A stretch of DNA of 32,101 nucleotides from Leuconostoc lactis KCTC 3528 = DSM 20202 (lineage in GTDB: Bacteria; Bacillota; Bacilli; Lactobacillales; Lactobacillaceae): contig NZ_BMWM01000018.1 in the NCBI RefSeq assembly GCF_014651235.1, positions 1 to 32,101 on the forward strand. Reading direction: 5' to 3'. A model generated the notes under the pieces. That model ran no database searches. It was not told the DNA's origin and saw only the letters and a program-made list of their open reading frames with translations. Below, in pieces: positions 16,979 to 25,524 of the stretch (position 1 is the stretch's first letter; the number at the start of each line of letters is the position of its first letter). The position numbers and the translations under genes are program-made.

Positions 16979-18286
16979 ATGATTGAAAAAATCCAACAAC
17001 AATTACAAGCGCAAACTTGGGAACCGACCGTTATTGTCGCCGTGTCTGGTGGCGTCGATTCTGTCGTTTTGCTGCACGCTTTGCGCCAGCACTTACCCAC
17101 AGCCCAACTCGTTGTCGCGCATGTCAATTATCATTTGCGTGCTGAAAGTGACGGGGATGCGGCTTTTGTGGCAAAATTGGCACAACAATATCAGGCGCAA
17201 TTTGAGCTATGTGAATGGGATGATATTCCAACAACGGGTGTTGAAGCGCAGGCGCGCGCACTGCGTTATCGATTTTTTGAGGCATTGGCTGCCAAATACC
17301 AAACGCAGACCATTGCTGTCGCACATCATGCCAACGATCAAGCCGAAACGGTCTTGTTAAAGTTAGTGCGTGGTGGTCAAGTGACGCAACTGGCGGGGAT
17401 GGCCACTAGTCGGGCTAAAATCCGCCGGCCTTTTCTGGGGATAACAAAGCAAACGTTAATGAGTTATGCACAGGCGCATGGGTTAACGTGGCGTCATGAT
17501 CAGACCAATGATGATCCCGATTATACCGCGCGCAATCGGTTACGCCACGTGGTCATGCCGGCCTTGCAACAGATTAATCCACAGGCTGTGACACATATTA
17601 ATGCGATGGCGGCACAAATTCAGGCGCAATCTGATTTGATTACCCAAACGGCTGCCGATTATGTGCCGTTACTCACCTCGAATTGGCCGGCTGTTCCGTC
17701 ACGTTGGCTCGTACCGACACTCACCGTTTTTTTGCAACAACAGGGCATTTACCGGATTAAACAAGCGCAGCTGGCGCAAGTCGTCAAATTGTTGCATAAC
17801 GACAAAAAACCAACGGGCACTGTGCGTTTGTCGCAGCAAACGCAAATTGTGAAATCTTATCAACAATTACAGTTAGAAAACATAATAGAAACGGCAAATC
17901 CGGTGCAAGTTTTGCCGCCAACTATGTTAAAATTAAATCAATGGCAAAAATTCACTGATGGCGCCCTTCGATGGACGAATAAGTCCCCAAATGAAACCGC
18001 ATTCAGTGTTGCATTTACCTTAAAGCAACCCACGACACATTTGGACTTGCGCCCAGTGAGAACTAGTGATAAACTTGCTCTCATACATGGGCACAAAAGG
18101 TTGCGACGACTAGCGATTGACGAGAAATTATCACCTGCTGAACGGCAAGACATGCTAGTCTTGGCGACCCCTGAAAATGAGGTTATTGCGGTGAAGATTC
18201 GCCAACGTTGGCGCGTTAGCGAAGATTTTGCCATCAAACAAGATGCAATGCCAAATTGGCTAGCATGGCGAATTGAGGAAAAATAG
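16979..18286 (+). CDS. tilS: tRNA(Ile)-lysidine synthase
   Basis: TilS converts C34 of the CAU-anticodon isoleucine tRNA to lysidine with ATP and lysine. The PP-loop VAVSGGVDSVVLLHAL is at about residues 21-36, followed by VVAHVNYHLR, VEAQARALRYRFF, VAHHANDQAETVLLKLVRGG and the NRLRHVVMPAL motif; the C-terminal substrate-binding domain follows to the end. The open frame extends upstream to 16895 inside divIC, but the ATG at 16979 gives the normal N-terminus and 435 residues. The stop TAG overlaps the GTG start of hpt. Ribosome-site quality is poor; see the hairpin at 16952. Confidence 0.95.
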   Translation: MIEKIQQQLQAQTWEPTVIVAVSGGVDSVVLLHALRQHLPTAQLVVAHVNYHLRAESDGDAAFVAKLAQQYQAQFELCEWDDIPTTGVEAQARALRYRFFEALAAKYQTQTIAVAHHANDQAETVLLKLVRGGQVTQLAGMATSRAKIRRPFLGITKQTLMSYAQAHGLTWRHDQTNDDPDYTARNRLRHVVMPALQQINPQAVTHINAMAAQIQAQSDLITQTAADYVPLLTSNWPAVPSRWLVPTLTVFLQQQGIYRIKQAQLAQVVKLLHNDKKPTGTVRLSQQTQIVKSYQQLQLENIIETANPVQVLPPTMLKLNQWQKFTDGALRWTNKSPNETAFSVAFTLKQPTTHLDLRPVRTSDKLALIHGHKRLRRLAIDEKLSPAERQDMLVLATPENEVIAVKIRQRWRVSEDFAIKQDAMPNWLAWRIEEK

Positions 18287-18825
18287 TGGATAACGATATA
18301 CAAGAAATTTTGTTTGACCAAGCAAGCATTCATGATGCTGCAGTACGTCTAGGCAAGCAAATTACACAAGATTATGCTGGCGAAAAGCCAGTGGTACTAT
18401 CAGTTTTAAAGGGGGCATACCTTTGGACAGCTGATTTGTTACGCGAAGTTGACTTATACGTTGATTTAGAATTTATTAACGTCTCAAGTTACCATGGCGG
18501 TGTTGCCAGCACAGATGAAATCACATTAGTGACGGATATTCGTTCTGATGTGGCCAACCGTGACGTCATTATTTTAGAAGACATCGTGGATACTGGCCAA
18601 TCATTGCTCTTTATGAAAGAGTTGCTGGCTGACCGTGGTGCGCGTTCAATCAAAGTTGCGACCTTGCTTGATAAAAAGGGTGGCCGCAAAGTTGAAATTG
18701 ATGCGGATTATATTGGGTTTGACGTCCGTAACGAATTCGTTGTTGGGTATGGATTGGATTACAAAGAAATGTACCGCAATTTGCCGTACGTTGGTATCTT
18801 GAAAAAAGAAGTCTATTCTGACTAA
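18286..18825 (+). CDS. hpt: Hypoxanthine phosphoribosyltransferase
   Basis: This enzyme salvages hypoxanthine and guanine to IMP and GMP with PRPP. The 179 residues include the flexible-loop and substrate region [20 protein letters not shown], the PRPP-binding motif [14 protein letters not shown] (about 84-97) and the C-terminal [25 protein letters not shown]. It starts with GTG in a TAGTG overlap with tilS, with GAGGA six bases upstream, so translation is coupled. It is followed after 23 bp by ftsH, the conserved tilS-hpt-ftsH order of Firmicutes. Confidence 0.97.
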   Translation: MDNDIQEILFDQASIHDAAVRLGKQITQDYAGEKPVVLSVLKGAYLWTADLLREVDLYVDLEFINVSSYHGGVASTDEITLVTDIRSDVANRDVIILEDIVDTGQSLLFMKELLADRGARSIKVATLLDKKGGRKVEIDADYIGFDVRNEFVVGYGLDYKEMYRNLPYVGILKKEVYSD

Positions 18826-18848
18826 CTTCTAGAAATTGGGGAAAATTA

Positions 18849-20921
18849 ATGAAAAATAATCCAAAAGATGGTTTCTTAAAAAGTTCGATTTTCTACATTT
18901 TTATTTTCCTTGCAGTTGTTGGGATGATTTATGGCTTGTTCGGAAACGATAAGTCAACATCTAAGACATTAACGTCAAGTGAATTTATAAAGGCGCTGAA
19001 CGATAAGGAACTTAAATCAATTACAGTGCAGCAAGGTAATGGTATTTACAACATTACTGGGGAATACCGTAAGCCGCAAGAAGTGACCGCTGACAAGGGC
19101 TTGAATATTTTGCAGCAGTCACAAAAGGCAACAAAGTTTACGTCAACTTTGTTGCCAAATGATGCGTCATTACAAACCGTTTCTCGTGCTGCAGCTGACA
19201 CTAAGACAGAATTAGTTGCGAAACAACAAGAATCATCTGGCTTCTGGTTGAACTTACTCGTGTCATTCTTGCCAGTCTTGCTGATCATTGGTGTCTTCTA
19301 CATGATGATGAGCCAAGCTGGTGGTAAGGGTGGCCAAGGTGGCATGATGAGCTTTGGTAAGTCAAAAGCCAAGCCATCTGACCCTAAGGATAACAAAGTA
19401 CGCTTCTCTGACGTGGCGGGTGCCGAAGAAGAAAAGCAAGAATTGGTTGAAGTGGTTGAATTCTTGAAGTCACCTAAGAAGTTTGTGAGCTTAGGTGCTC
19501 GCATTCCAAAGGGTGTTTTGCTTGAAGGCCCTCCGGGAACAGGTAAGACATTGCTTGCCAAGGCGGTTGCTGGTGAAGCCAGTGTACCGTTCTTCTCAAT
19601 GTCTGGTTCTGACTTCGTCGAAATGTTCGTCGGTGTTGGGGCTTCTCGTGTCCGTGATTTGTTTGAAAACGCCAAGAAGGCTGCACCAGCAATCATTTTC
19701 ATTGATGAAATTGATGCGGTTGGTCGTCGTGGTACCGGTATGGGTGGCGGAAACGATGAACGTGAACAAACATTGAACCAAATTTTGATTGAAATGGACG
19801 GCTTTGAAGGGTCAGAAGGTGTCATCATTTTGGCTTCAACGAACCGTTCAGACGTGTTGGATCCAGCTTTGCTCCGTTCAGGCCGTTTTGACCGTAAGAT
19901 TTTGGTTGGTGCCCCTGACGTTAAGGGACGTGAAGCGATCTTGAATGTTCATGCGCGCAACAAGCCTTTGGCTAAGAACGTTGATTTGAAAGCGATTGCG
20001 CAACAGACACCAGGTTACGTTGGTGCCGATTTGGAAAACTTGTTAAACGAAGCTGCCTTGTTGGCCGCCCGTCGTAACAAGAAAGAAATTGATGCAGCGG
20101 ATATTGATGAAGCTGAAGATCGTATTTTCCAAGGGCCAGCAAAGACAAACCGTGGCATGTCTGAACAAGAGCGTCGGACAACGGCTTACCACGAAGCCGG
20201 ACACGCCTTGGTTGGGTTGGTACGTTCTGAAGCATCAGTTGTGCGTAAGGTAACCATTGTCCCACGTGGTCGTATTGGTGGTTATGCATTGATGACGCCA
20301 AAGAACGACCGCTACAACTTGCGTTACTCAGAAGCCAAGGAACAATTGGCTGGTTTGATGGGTGGCCGTGCTGCGGAAATGTTTATGTTTAATGAAGCCA
20401 GCTCAGGCGCATCAAACGATTTCCAACAAGCGACTAACTTGTCACGCCAAATGGTCACAGCCCTTGGGATGTCAACGAAGGTCGGCATGGTGCAACTAGA
20501 AGGTAATGCCAGTGTTGGTTATACTGAACAAGCTGGTAACCATGCTTATTCTGAAGAAACAGCACGTTTGATTGACGAAGAAGTTCGTCGTTTGGCGCAA
20601 GAAGCTTATGATGATGCAACCTCAGTGATTGCTGAACATAAGGATAAGCTGGTGGCGATTGCCGAAGCTTTGCTTGAAGTCGAAACGTTGGACGAACGTC
20701 AAATCAAGGACATCTATGAAACAGGGCACTTTACCCGTAAAGATGTGCAAGATGATGACGAAGTTGCGACAGCAAAGTCATTTGAAGAAGCAAAGGCAGC
20801 TGCCAATGCGAAGGATTCAGAGGCTGAAGCACGCTATGAACATCATGAAGAACCAAAACCTGATGATGAATCAGAAGCGGAAACTTTAGATGATGCGCCA
20901 ATAGATGACAAGCGCGATTAA
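18849..20921 (+). CDS. ftsH: ATP-dependent zinc metalloprotease FtsH
   Basis: FtsH is a membrane-anchored AAA+ protease that degrades membrane and regulatory proteins. Over its 690 residues: transmembrane helix 1 at about 13-31, an extracellular segment, helix 2 at about 131-153, a glycine-rich linker, the AAA module with Walker A GPPGTGKT (227-234), Walker B FIDEID (284-289), the second region of homology around 330-348, then the zinc protease motif HEAGH (448-452). The last ~70 residues are acidic and low-complexity, as is common in the group. GGGG precedes the ATG. A terminator follows at 20936. Confidence 0.98.
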   Translation: MKNNPKDGFLKSSIFYIFIFLAVVGMIYGLFGNDKSTSKTLTSSEFIKALNDKELKSITVQQGNGIYNITGEYRKPQEVTADKGLNILQQSQKATKFTSTLLPNDASLQTVSRAAADTKTELVAKQQESSGFWLNLLVSFLPVLLIIGVFYMMMSQAGGKGGQGGMMSFGKSKAKPSDPKDNKVRFSDVAGAEEEKQELVEVVEFLKSPKKFVSLGARIPKGVLLEGPPGTGKTLLAKAVAGEASVPFFSMSGSDFVEMFVGVGASRVRDLFENAKKAAPAIIFIDEIDAVGRRGTGMGGGNDEREQTLNQILIEMDGFEGSEGVIILASTNRSDVLDPALLRSGRFDRKILVGAPDVKGREAILNVHARNKPLAKNVDLKAIAQQTPGYVGADLENLLNEAALLAARRNKKEIDAADIDEAEDRIFQGPAKTNRGMSEQERRTTAYHEAGHALVGLVRSEASVVRKVTIVPRGRIGGYALMTPKNDRYNLRYSEAKEQLAGLMGGRAAEMFMFNEASSGASNDFQQATNLSRQMVTALGMSTKVGMVQLEGNASVGYTEQAGNHAYSEETARLIDEEVRRLAQEAYDDATSVIAEHKDKLVAIAEALLEVETLDERQIKDIYETGHFTRKDVQDDDEVATAKSFEEAKAAANAKDSEAEARYEHHEEPKPDDESEAETLDDAPIDDKRD

Positions 20922-20935
20922 AATAAGTAAAATAG

Positions 20936-20962
20936 AGGTTGACGGTTACGTCAACTTTTTTA
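20936..20962 (+). terminator. Terminator after ftsH
   Basis: AGGTTGACG and CGTCAACTT make a 9-bp stem with one G-T pair and a 4-base loop, followed by T6. Confidence 0.88.
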
Positions 20963-20986
20963 TTTGAAATCAGTTTTTAACTAGGG

Positions 20987-21002
20987 TGTGACGACGTTCA
21001 CA
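20987..21002 (+). promoter_or_regulatory. CRP/FNR-like palindrome ahead of hslO
   Basis: TGTGA, six bases, TCACA is a perfect inverted repeat with the spacing of sites for the CRP/FNR superfamily. It lies 20 bp before the hslO start. No convincing promoter boxes flank it, so whether it activates or represses is open. Confidence 0.45.
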
Positions 21003-21022
21003 GTAAATATAGAGGGTATAAC

Positions 21023-21919
21023 ATGTCAGATCAATTCATTAAAACAGTGACCAAGAATAAGTTTTTCCGTGCTTATGCTTTAAACGGCACAAATATGGTG
21101 CGTGAAGCGGCCGAAATCCATGATACAAGTCGCTTAGCATCCGTTGTATTAGGCCGTAGCCTGTTGGCCACAACGTTGACGGCACAATCAATGTTGAAGG
21201 GTGAAGAACGATTAGCCATTCAAATTAATGGTCGCGGGCCAATCGGTAATGTGGTGGTCGAAGCTGACGCAAAGGGGAGTGTGCGGGGATATGTGACGAA
21301 TCCACAACTTGAACCTATCTTTGATGATGCGGGACAACTCGATGTGGCCAAAGCAGTTGGCACAAATGGCTTCTTGCAAATCACTAAGTTTGCGCCTTAC
21401 GCCAATCCTTACATTGGCCAAAGTCAGCTGGTTTCCGGTGAAATTGGGGATGACTTCACGTACTATTTGGCACAATCAGAACAAATTCCTTCCGTTGTCG
21501 GCGTTTCGGTTTATATGAACCAAGACGACACGGTCGGGGCTGCTGGTGGCTTCCTTGTACAAGCTTTGCCTGATGCAACTGATGAGGCGATTAATGAATT
21601 AGAAGCGGCGCTCAAGGTCATGAAGCCGTTGACTGAAATGTTGGTTGAAGGCTACACGCCGCTTGAAATGTTAGAAGAAATTTTTGGCAAAGGCGAAGTT
21701 GACGTTTTGCAAGTCGCTGGGGTTGGTCTGGCAGCAGAACCAACGAAGGCAGCCTATCGTGAGATGTTGACAACGTTGCCAGCTGAAGAAGTCCAAGCCA
21801 TGATTGATGAAGATGGCGGCGCGGAAATTGTGGGGAAGTTCTCAGGTAAGCGTTACTTCTTCACAGCTGATGAATTGCGTGAGATTGTCGCTGAAATCAA
21901 CCAGAATAATCGTGACTAA
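21023..21919 (+). CDS. hslO: Hsp33 chaperonin family protein without cysteines
   Basis: This is a homologue of Hsp33, the chaperone that in other bacteria is switched on by oxidation of four zinc-binding cysteines. The 298 residues match over the full length: MSDQFIKTVTKNKFFRAYA, the TLTAQSMLKGEERLAIQINGRGPIG core, YYLAQSEQIPSVVGVSV, and the C-terminal EMLEEIFGKGEVDVL and EEVQAMIDEDGGAEIVGKFSGKRYFFTADEL. The usual CxC site reads GLAAEP (about 239-244) and the usual CxxC site reads GKFSGK; there is no cysteine anywhere in the protein. It therefore cannot bind zinc or act as a thiol switch in the known way. It may be constitutively active or regulated otherwise. Its place after ftsH is usual. 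Confidence 0.93.
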   Translation: MSDQFIKTVTKNKFFRAYALNGTNMVREAAEIHDTSRLASVVLGRSLLATTLTAQSMLKGEERLAIQINGRGPIGNVVVEADAKGSVRGYVTNPQLEPIFDDAGQLDVAKAVGTNGFLQITKFAPYANPYIGQSQLVSGEIGDDFTYYLAQSEQIPSVVGVSVYMNQDDTVGAAGGFLVQALPDATDEAINELEAALKVMKPLTEMLVEGYTPLEMLEEIFGKGEVDVLQVAGVGLAAEPTKAAYREMLTTLPAEEVQAMIDEDGGAEIVGKFSGKRYFFTADELREIVAEINQNNRD

Positions 21920-21922
21920 CCT

Positions 21923-23517
<1,595 letters not shown>

Positions 23518-23546
23518 AATATTTTCAATTTAAATGATAAAAAGGC

Positions 23547-23576
23547 TTGACATAACGATGGATTATTAGATATAAT
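23547..23576 (+). promoter_or_regulatory. Promoter of the first tRNA-Asn
   Basis: TTGACA (23547-23552), an 18-bp spacer and TATAAT (23571-23576) stand 24 bp before the tRNA. Both boxes match the consensus perfectly. Confidence 0.88.
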
Positions 23577-23600
23577 AATTAAGTTGTGTTAAGCAATTAT

Positions 23601-23673
23601 TCCGACTTAGCTCAGTTGGTAGAGCACCTGACTGTTAATCAGGTTGTCGCCGGTTCGAGCCCGGCAGTCGGAG
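23601..23673 (+). tRNA. tRNA-Asn(GTT), copy 1
   Basis: A 73-base cloverleaf folds with acceptor stem TCCGACT/AGTCGGA and discriminator G, D-loop AGTTGGTA, anticodon loop CTGTTAA (anticodon GTT) and a T-arm with GGTTCGAGCC. CCA is not encoded. It has its own promoter and terminator. Confidence 0.97.
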
Positions 23674-23682
23674 TTTTATGAG

Positions 23683-23711
23683 AAGCAAACCTTAAATGGT
23701 TTGCTTTTTTT
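23683..23711 (+). terminator. Terminator after the first tRNA-Asn
   Basis: AAGCAAACC and GGTTTGCTT form a 9-bp stem with a 6-base loop, followed by a T-run. Confidence 0.92.
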
Positions 23712-23747
23712 GTGTCATTTTTTAGCGCATTTTTTCGTCAAAAAGTG

Positions 23748-23776
23748 TTGACAAAATATGGCAAAGCTGGCATAAT
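23748..23776 (+). promoter_or_regulatory. Promoter of the second tRNA-Asn and tRNA-Thr
   Basis: TTGACA (23748-23753), a 17-bp spacer and CATAAT (23771-23776). It is offset 200 bp from the first tRNA promoter at the -10 box. Confidence 0.82.
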
Positions 23777-23800
23777 TAAATAGTTGTGTTAAGCAATTAT

Positions 23801-23873
23801 TCCGACTTAGCTCAGTTGGTAGAGCACCTGACTGTTAATCAGGTTGTCGCCGGTTCGAGCCCGGCAGTCGGAG
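23801..23873 (+). tRNA. tRNA-Asn(GTT), copy 2
   Basis: Identical to the copy at 23601 over all 73 bases, and the identity extends 19 bases upstream (23782). There is no terminator of its own; a small hairpin (CGATAAC/GTTATCG, 23878-23896) separates it from tRNA-Thr, so both are one transcript. Confidence 0.97.
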
Positions 23874-23900
23874 TATCCGATAACTTAAAGTTATCGACTT

Positions 23901-23973
23901 GCCGATGTAGCTCAGTTGGTAGAGCACGGGTATCGTAAACCTGGGGTCGGAGGTTCGAATCCTCTCGTCGGCA
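23901..23973 (+). tRNA. tRNA-Thr(CGT)
   Basis: A 73-base cloverleaf folds with acceptor GCCGATG/CGTCGGC, anticodon stem CGGGT/ACCTG and loop ATCGTAA (anticodon CGT, reading ACG), and T-arm GGAGG-TTCGAAT-CCTCT. It is the last gene of the transcript from 23748. Confidence 0.95.
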
Positions 23974-23980
23974 TCCCGTC

Positions 23981-24020
23981 AAAGCATGATCACTGTTATC
24001 CAAGTGATCATGCTTTTTTT
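23981..24020 (+). terminator. Terminator of the tRNA transcript
   Basis: AAAGCATGATCACT pairs with AGTGATCATGCTTT (14-bp stem, 8-base loop), followed by T4 or more. Confidence 0.93.
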
Positions 24021-24024
24021 GTCG

Positions 24025-24053
24025 CAAAAAAACCAGTTGTTTATCAACTGGTT
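24025..24053 (-). terminator. Terminator of the MFS transporter gene
   Basis: Read on the minus strand, AACCAGTTG and CAACTGGTT form a 9-bp stem with a 5-base loop, followed by a run of T. It overlaps the stop codon of the MFS gene. Confidence 0.88.
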
Positions 24054-25233
24054 AGACGGTTTTAGGTTTAAAGCGAACGGTTAAGGTTAACACGCTGGAA
24101 ATGGCTAAAATAACGGCCACAAAGGCATACGGTAAACTACCATCGATATCAAGCAAGGCACCACCTAGAATCGGGCCGACAATGTTACCGATACTCGTCA
24201 GAGACATATTAAGGCCGTTAATTAAGCCTTGTTGTGCTTCGTTAACGTGAGAGAGCAGTGTGGTAATGGCAGGCCGTAAGACGTCAAAGCCGACAAAGAC
24301 AATTAAGGTAGCGATAAAGACTTCCCATTTGCTTTGGGCAAATAAAATCCAAATAATGGCGACAAAGCCGGCAATGAAGCTTAATCGAATCACGCGTAAT
24401 TCACCGAGATGGCGGACTAACGCATCAAAGAAGACCACTTGGAAGATCAAAGACATGACACCGTTTACAATTAGGAACCAAGCAATTTCCGCTAAATCAA
24501 AACCACGGACATCATGGAAATAAAGTGAGAACATATTATCAAAGGCTGCCAGGCCAAAGGAAGCTACCAAGATCATCAGGAGCAACATCACTAAGGCCAC
24601 TGACCAAAAGTTAGGCGCTGGCGTTGCGAGCTCAGCCTCGGGCTTTGTTGGATCTTGGTGTAAGCGTAGTTGTGATTCAGCTGGCATGAAGCAGATGAAG
24701 ACAATAAAGGCAATCAAGCCCATAACAGCAGATCCATAAAAGGGGAAGGTGAGGTCGATATTGGCTAACACACCACCAATGCCAGGCCCCAAAATAATTC
24801 CGCCACTAAAAGAAGCGGATAACCAGCCGATCACGCGGGCGCGATTTTTTAGAGTGGTCATATCAGCGGCTAACGCGGTAATGGATGGCATCGATAAGGC
24901 GGCGGCTAAACCACCGAGCACACGGGCAAAATTTAGATACCAGAGTGATTGCCCGATACCGATGGCAAAAACAGCTTCCGAGATGGCAAAAAGTAACAGC
25001 CCAGCCGCAATGATGGGGATGCGGGCAAACTTATCAGATAACCGCCCAATAATGGGTGAGGCGATAAATTGCACAGCAGCAAACAAGGCCGACATAATCC
25101 CCATATCCATTGCCGTGAGGTCCATCTCTGTTTTAATATAAGGTTCAACTGGGATGACCAGTCCGATTCCTAACATAGTCAGTAATTGCGAGCCCACGAG
25201 TAAATAAAGTGCACGTTTTTGAATGCTTGTCAT
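24052..25233 (-). CDS. MFS transporter, DHA1-type drug:H+ antiporter family
   Basis: This is a 393-residue membrane transporter with twelve predicted hydrophobic helices and a central loop near residues 190-205 (LHQDPTKPEAELATP). The N-terminal half has LGIGLVIPVEPYIKTEM, like the NorA/TetA/Bmr type of multidrug exporter, and motif A GRLSDKFARIP in the loop between helices 2 and 3. Motif C-like SFSGGIILGPGIGGVLA is in helix 5. The substrate cannot be read from the sequence. I chose the ATG at 25233 because AAAGGTGG lies just ahead; the open frame extends ten codons more to 25263. It is preceded by a structured leader with a terminator (25268-25366), so expression is probably attenuated and induced by a signal. 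Confidence 0.88.
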   Translation of the reverse strand: MTSIQKRALYLLVGSQLLTMLGIGLVIPVEPYIKTEMDLTAMDMGIMSALFAAVQFIASPIIGRLSDKFARIPIIAAGLLLFAISEAVFAIGIGQSLWYLNFARVLGGLAAALSMPSITALAADMTTLKNRARVIGWLSASFSGGIILGPGIGGVLANIDLTFPFYGSAVMGLIAFIVFICFMPAESQLRLHQDPTKPEAELATPAPNFWSVALVMLLLMILVASFGLAAFDNMFSLYFHDVRGFDLAEIAWFLIVNGVMSLIFQVVFFDALVRHLGELRVIRLSFIAGFVAIIWILFAQSKWEVFIATLIVFVGFDVLRPAITTLLSHVNEAQQGLINGLNMSLTSIGNIVGPILGGALLDIDGSLPYAFVAVILAISSVLTLTVRFKPKTV

Positions 25234-25267
25234 AAACCACCTTTTCTGATGTCGTCCTAGCATCTGT

Positions 25268-25300
25268 ATAAAAAAGTGGACGTCATGAGCTAGACGTCCA
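25268..25300 (-). terminator. Attenuator terminator in the leader of the MFS gene
   Basis: On the minus strand TGGACGTC and GACGTCCA form a perfect 8-bp stem around an 8-base loop, followed by CTTTTTT. It lies 35 bp ahead of the MFS start and downstream of its likely promoter, the layout of a transcription attenuator. Confidence 0.8.
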
Positions 25301-25345
25301 AACTTTGCTAACGATGCGGTGTTGACGCAGACCGTAGCCTGTCAT
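25283..25345 (-). other. Possible 20-codon leader peptide ORF
   Basis: An ATG at 25345 opens a frame for MTGYGLRQHRIVSKVWTSSS and stops with TGA inside the terminator hairpin. Its ATG is in a long leader hairpin and only a weak AGG lies ahead. Position is suggestive; coding evidence is weak. Confidence 0.35.
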
Positions 25346-25349
25346 CAAC
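25321..25349 (-). ncRNA. Leader hairpin of the MFS gene, possible regulatory RNA
   Basis: On the minus strand GTTGATG pairs with CGTCAAC, and after a single bulged A, CAGGC pairs with GTCTG around a UACG tetraloop. That is 12 bp of stem right at the start of the transcript. I do not recognise it as a known riboswitch class. It sits between promoter and terminator. Confidence 0.5.
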
Positions 25350-25360
25350 CTATTGTCTTT

Positions 25361-25389
25361 ACCTTATCAATTGGTGGGGCGGTTGTCAA
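25361..25389 (-). promoter_or_regulatory. Probable promoter of the MFS leader transcript
   Basis: On the minus strand TTGACA (25389-25384), a 17-bp spacer and TAAGGT (25366-25361), extended by TGA just upstream, predict a start near 25354 and a leader of about 120 bases. Confidence 0.65.
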
Positions 25390-25420
25390 ACTATGGCAGT
25401 GGTCACGAGCTGTTGGGTTG

Positions 25421-25480
25421 TTTAAAAACGTTTAAATATTTAAAAATGTTATGGGTTTGTCATTTTTAAACTGGTATGAT
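25421..25480 (+). promoter_or_regulatory. Three copies of TTTAAAAAYG ahead of the permease gene
   Basis: The 10-mer occurs at 25421-25430 and 25439-25448 on the plus strand and at 25461-25470 on the minus strand. TATGAT at 25475-25480 may be a -10 box. The clustering suggests an operator for an unknown regulator; AT-rich chance repetition is the alternative. Confidence 0.4.
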
Positions 25481-25524
25481 TGAAAGATGTAATGCTATTT
25501 TTAGAGTGAAACAGGGGAATAAAC

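Noticed and set aside
19298-19828. 176-codon minus-strand ORF inside ftsH
   Set aside because: Proline- and serine-rich antisense shadow of the AAA domain with no start signals.
23839-24027. Minus-strand ORF with a DSNLRPQ/ALPTEL-like protein across the tRNA genes
   Set aside because: It is the antisense of tRNA-Asn and tRNA-Thr; such conserved-looking peptides are a well-known annotation artefact.
25268-25366. MFS leader as a guanidine (mini-ykkC), preQ1 or T-box element
   Set aside because: The tetraloop hairpin does not form the paired ACGR-loop stems of mini-ykkC, and no T-box or preQ1 signature bases are present.
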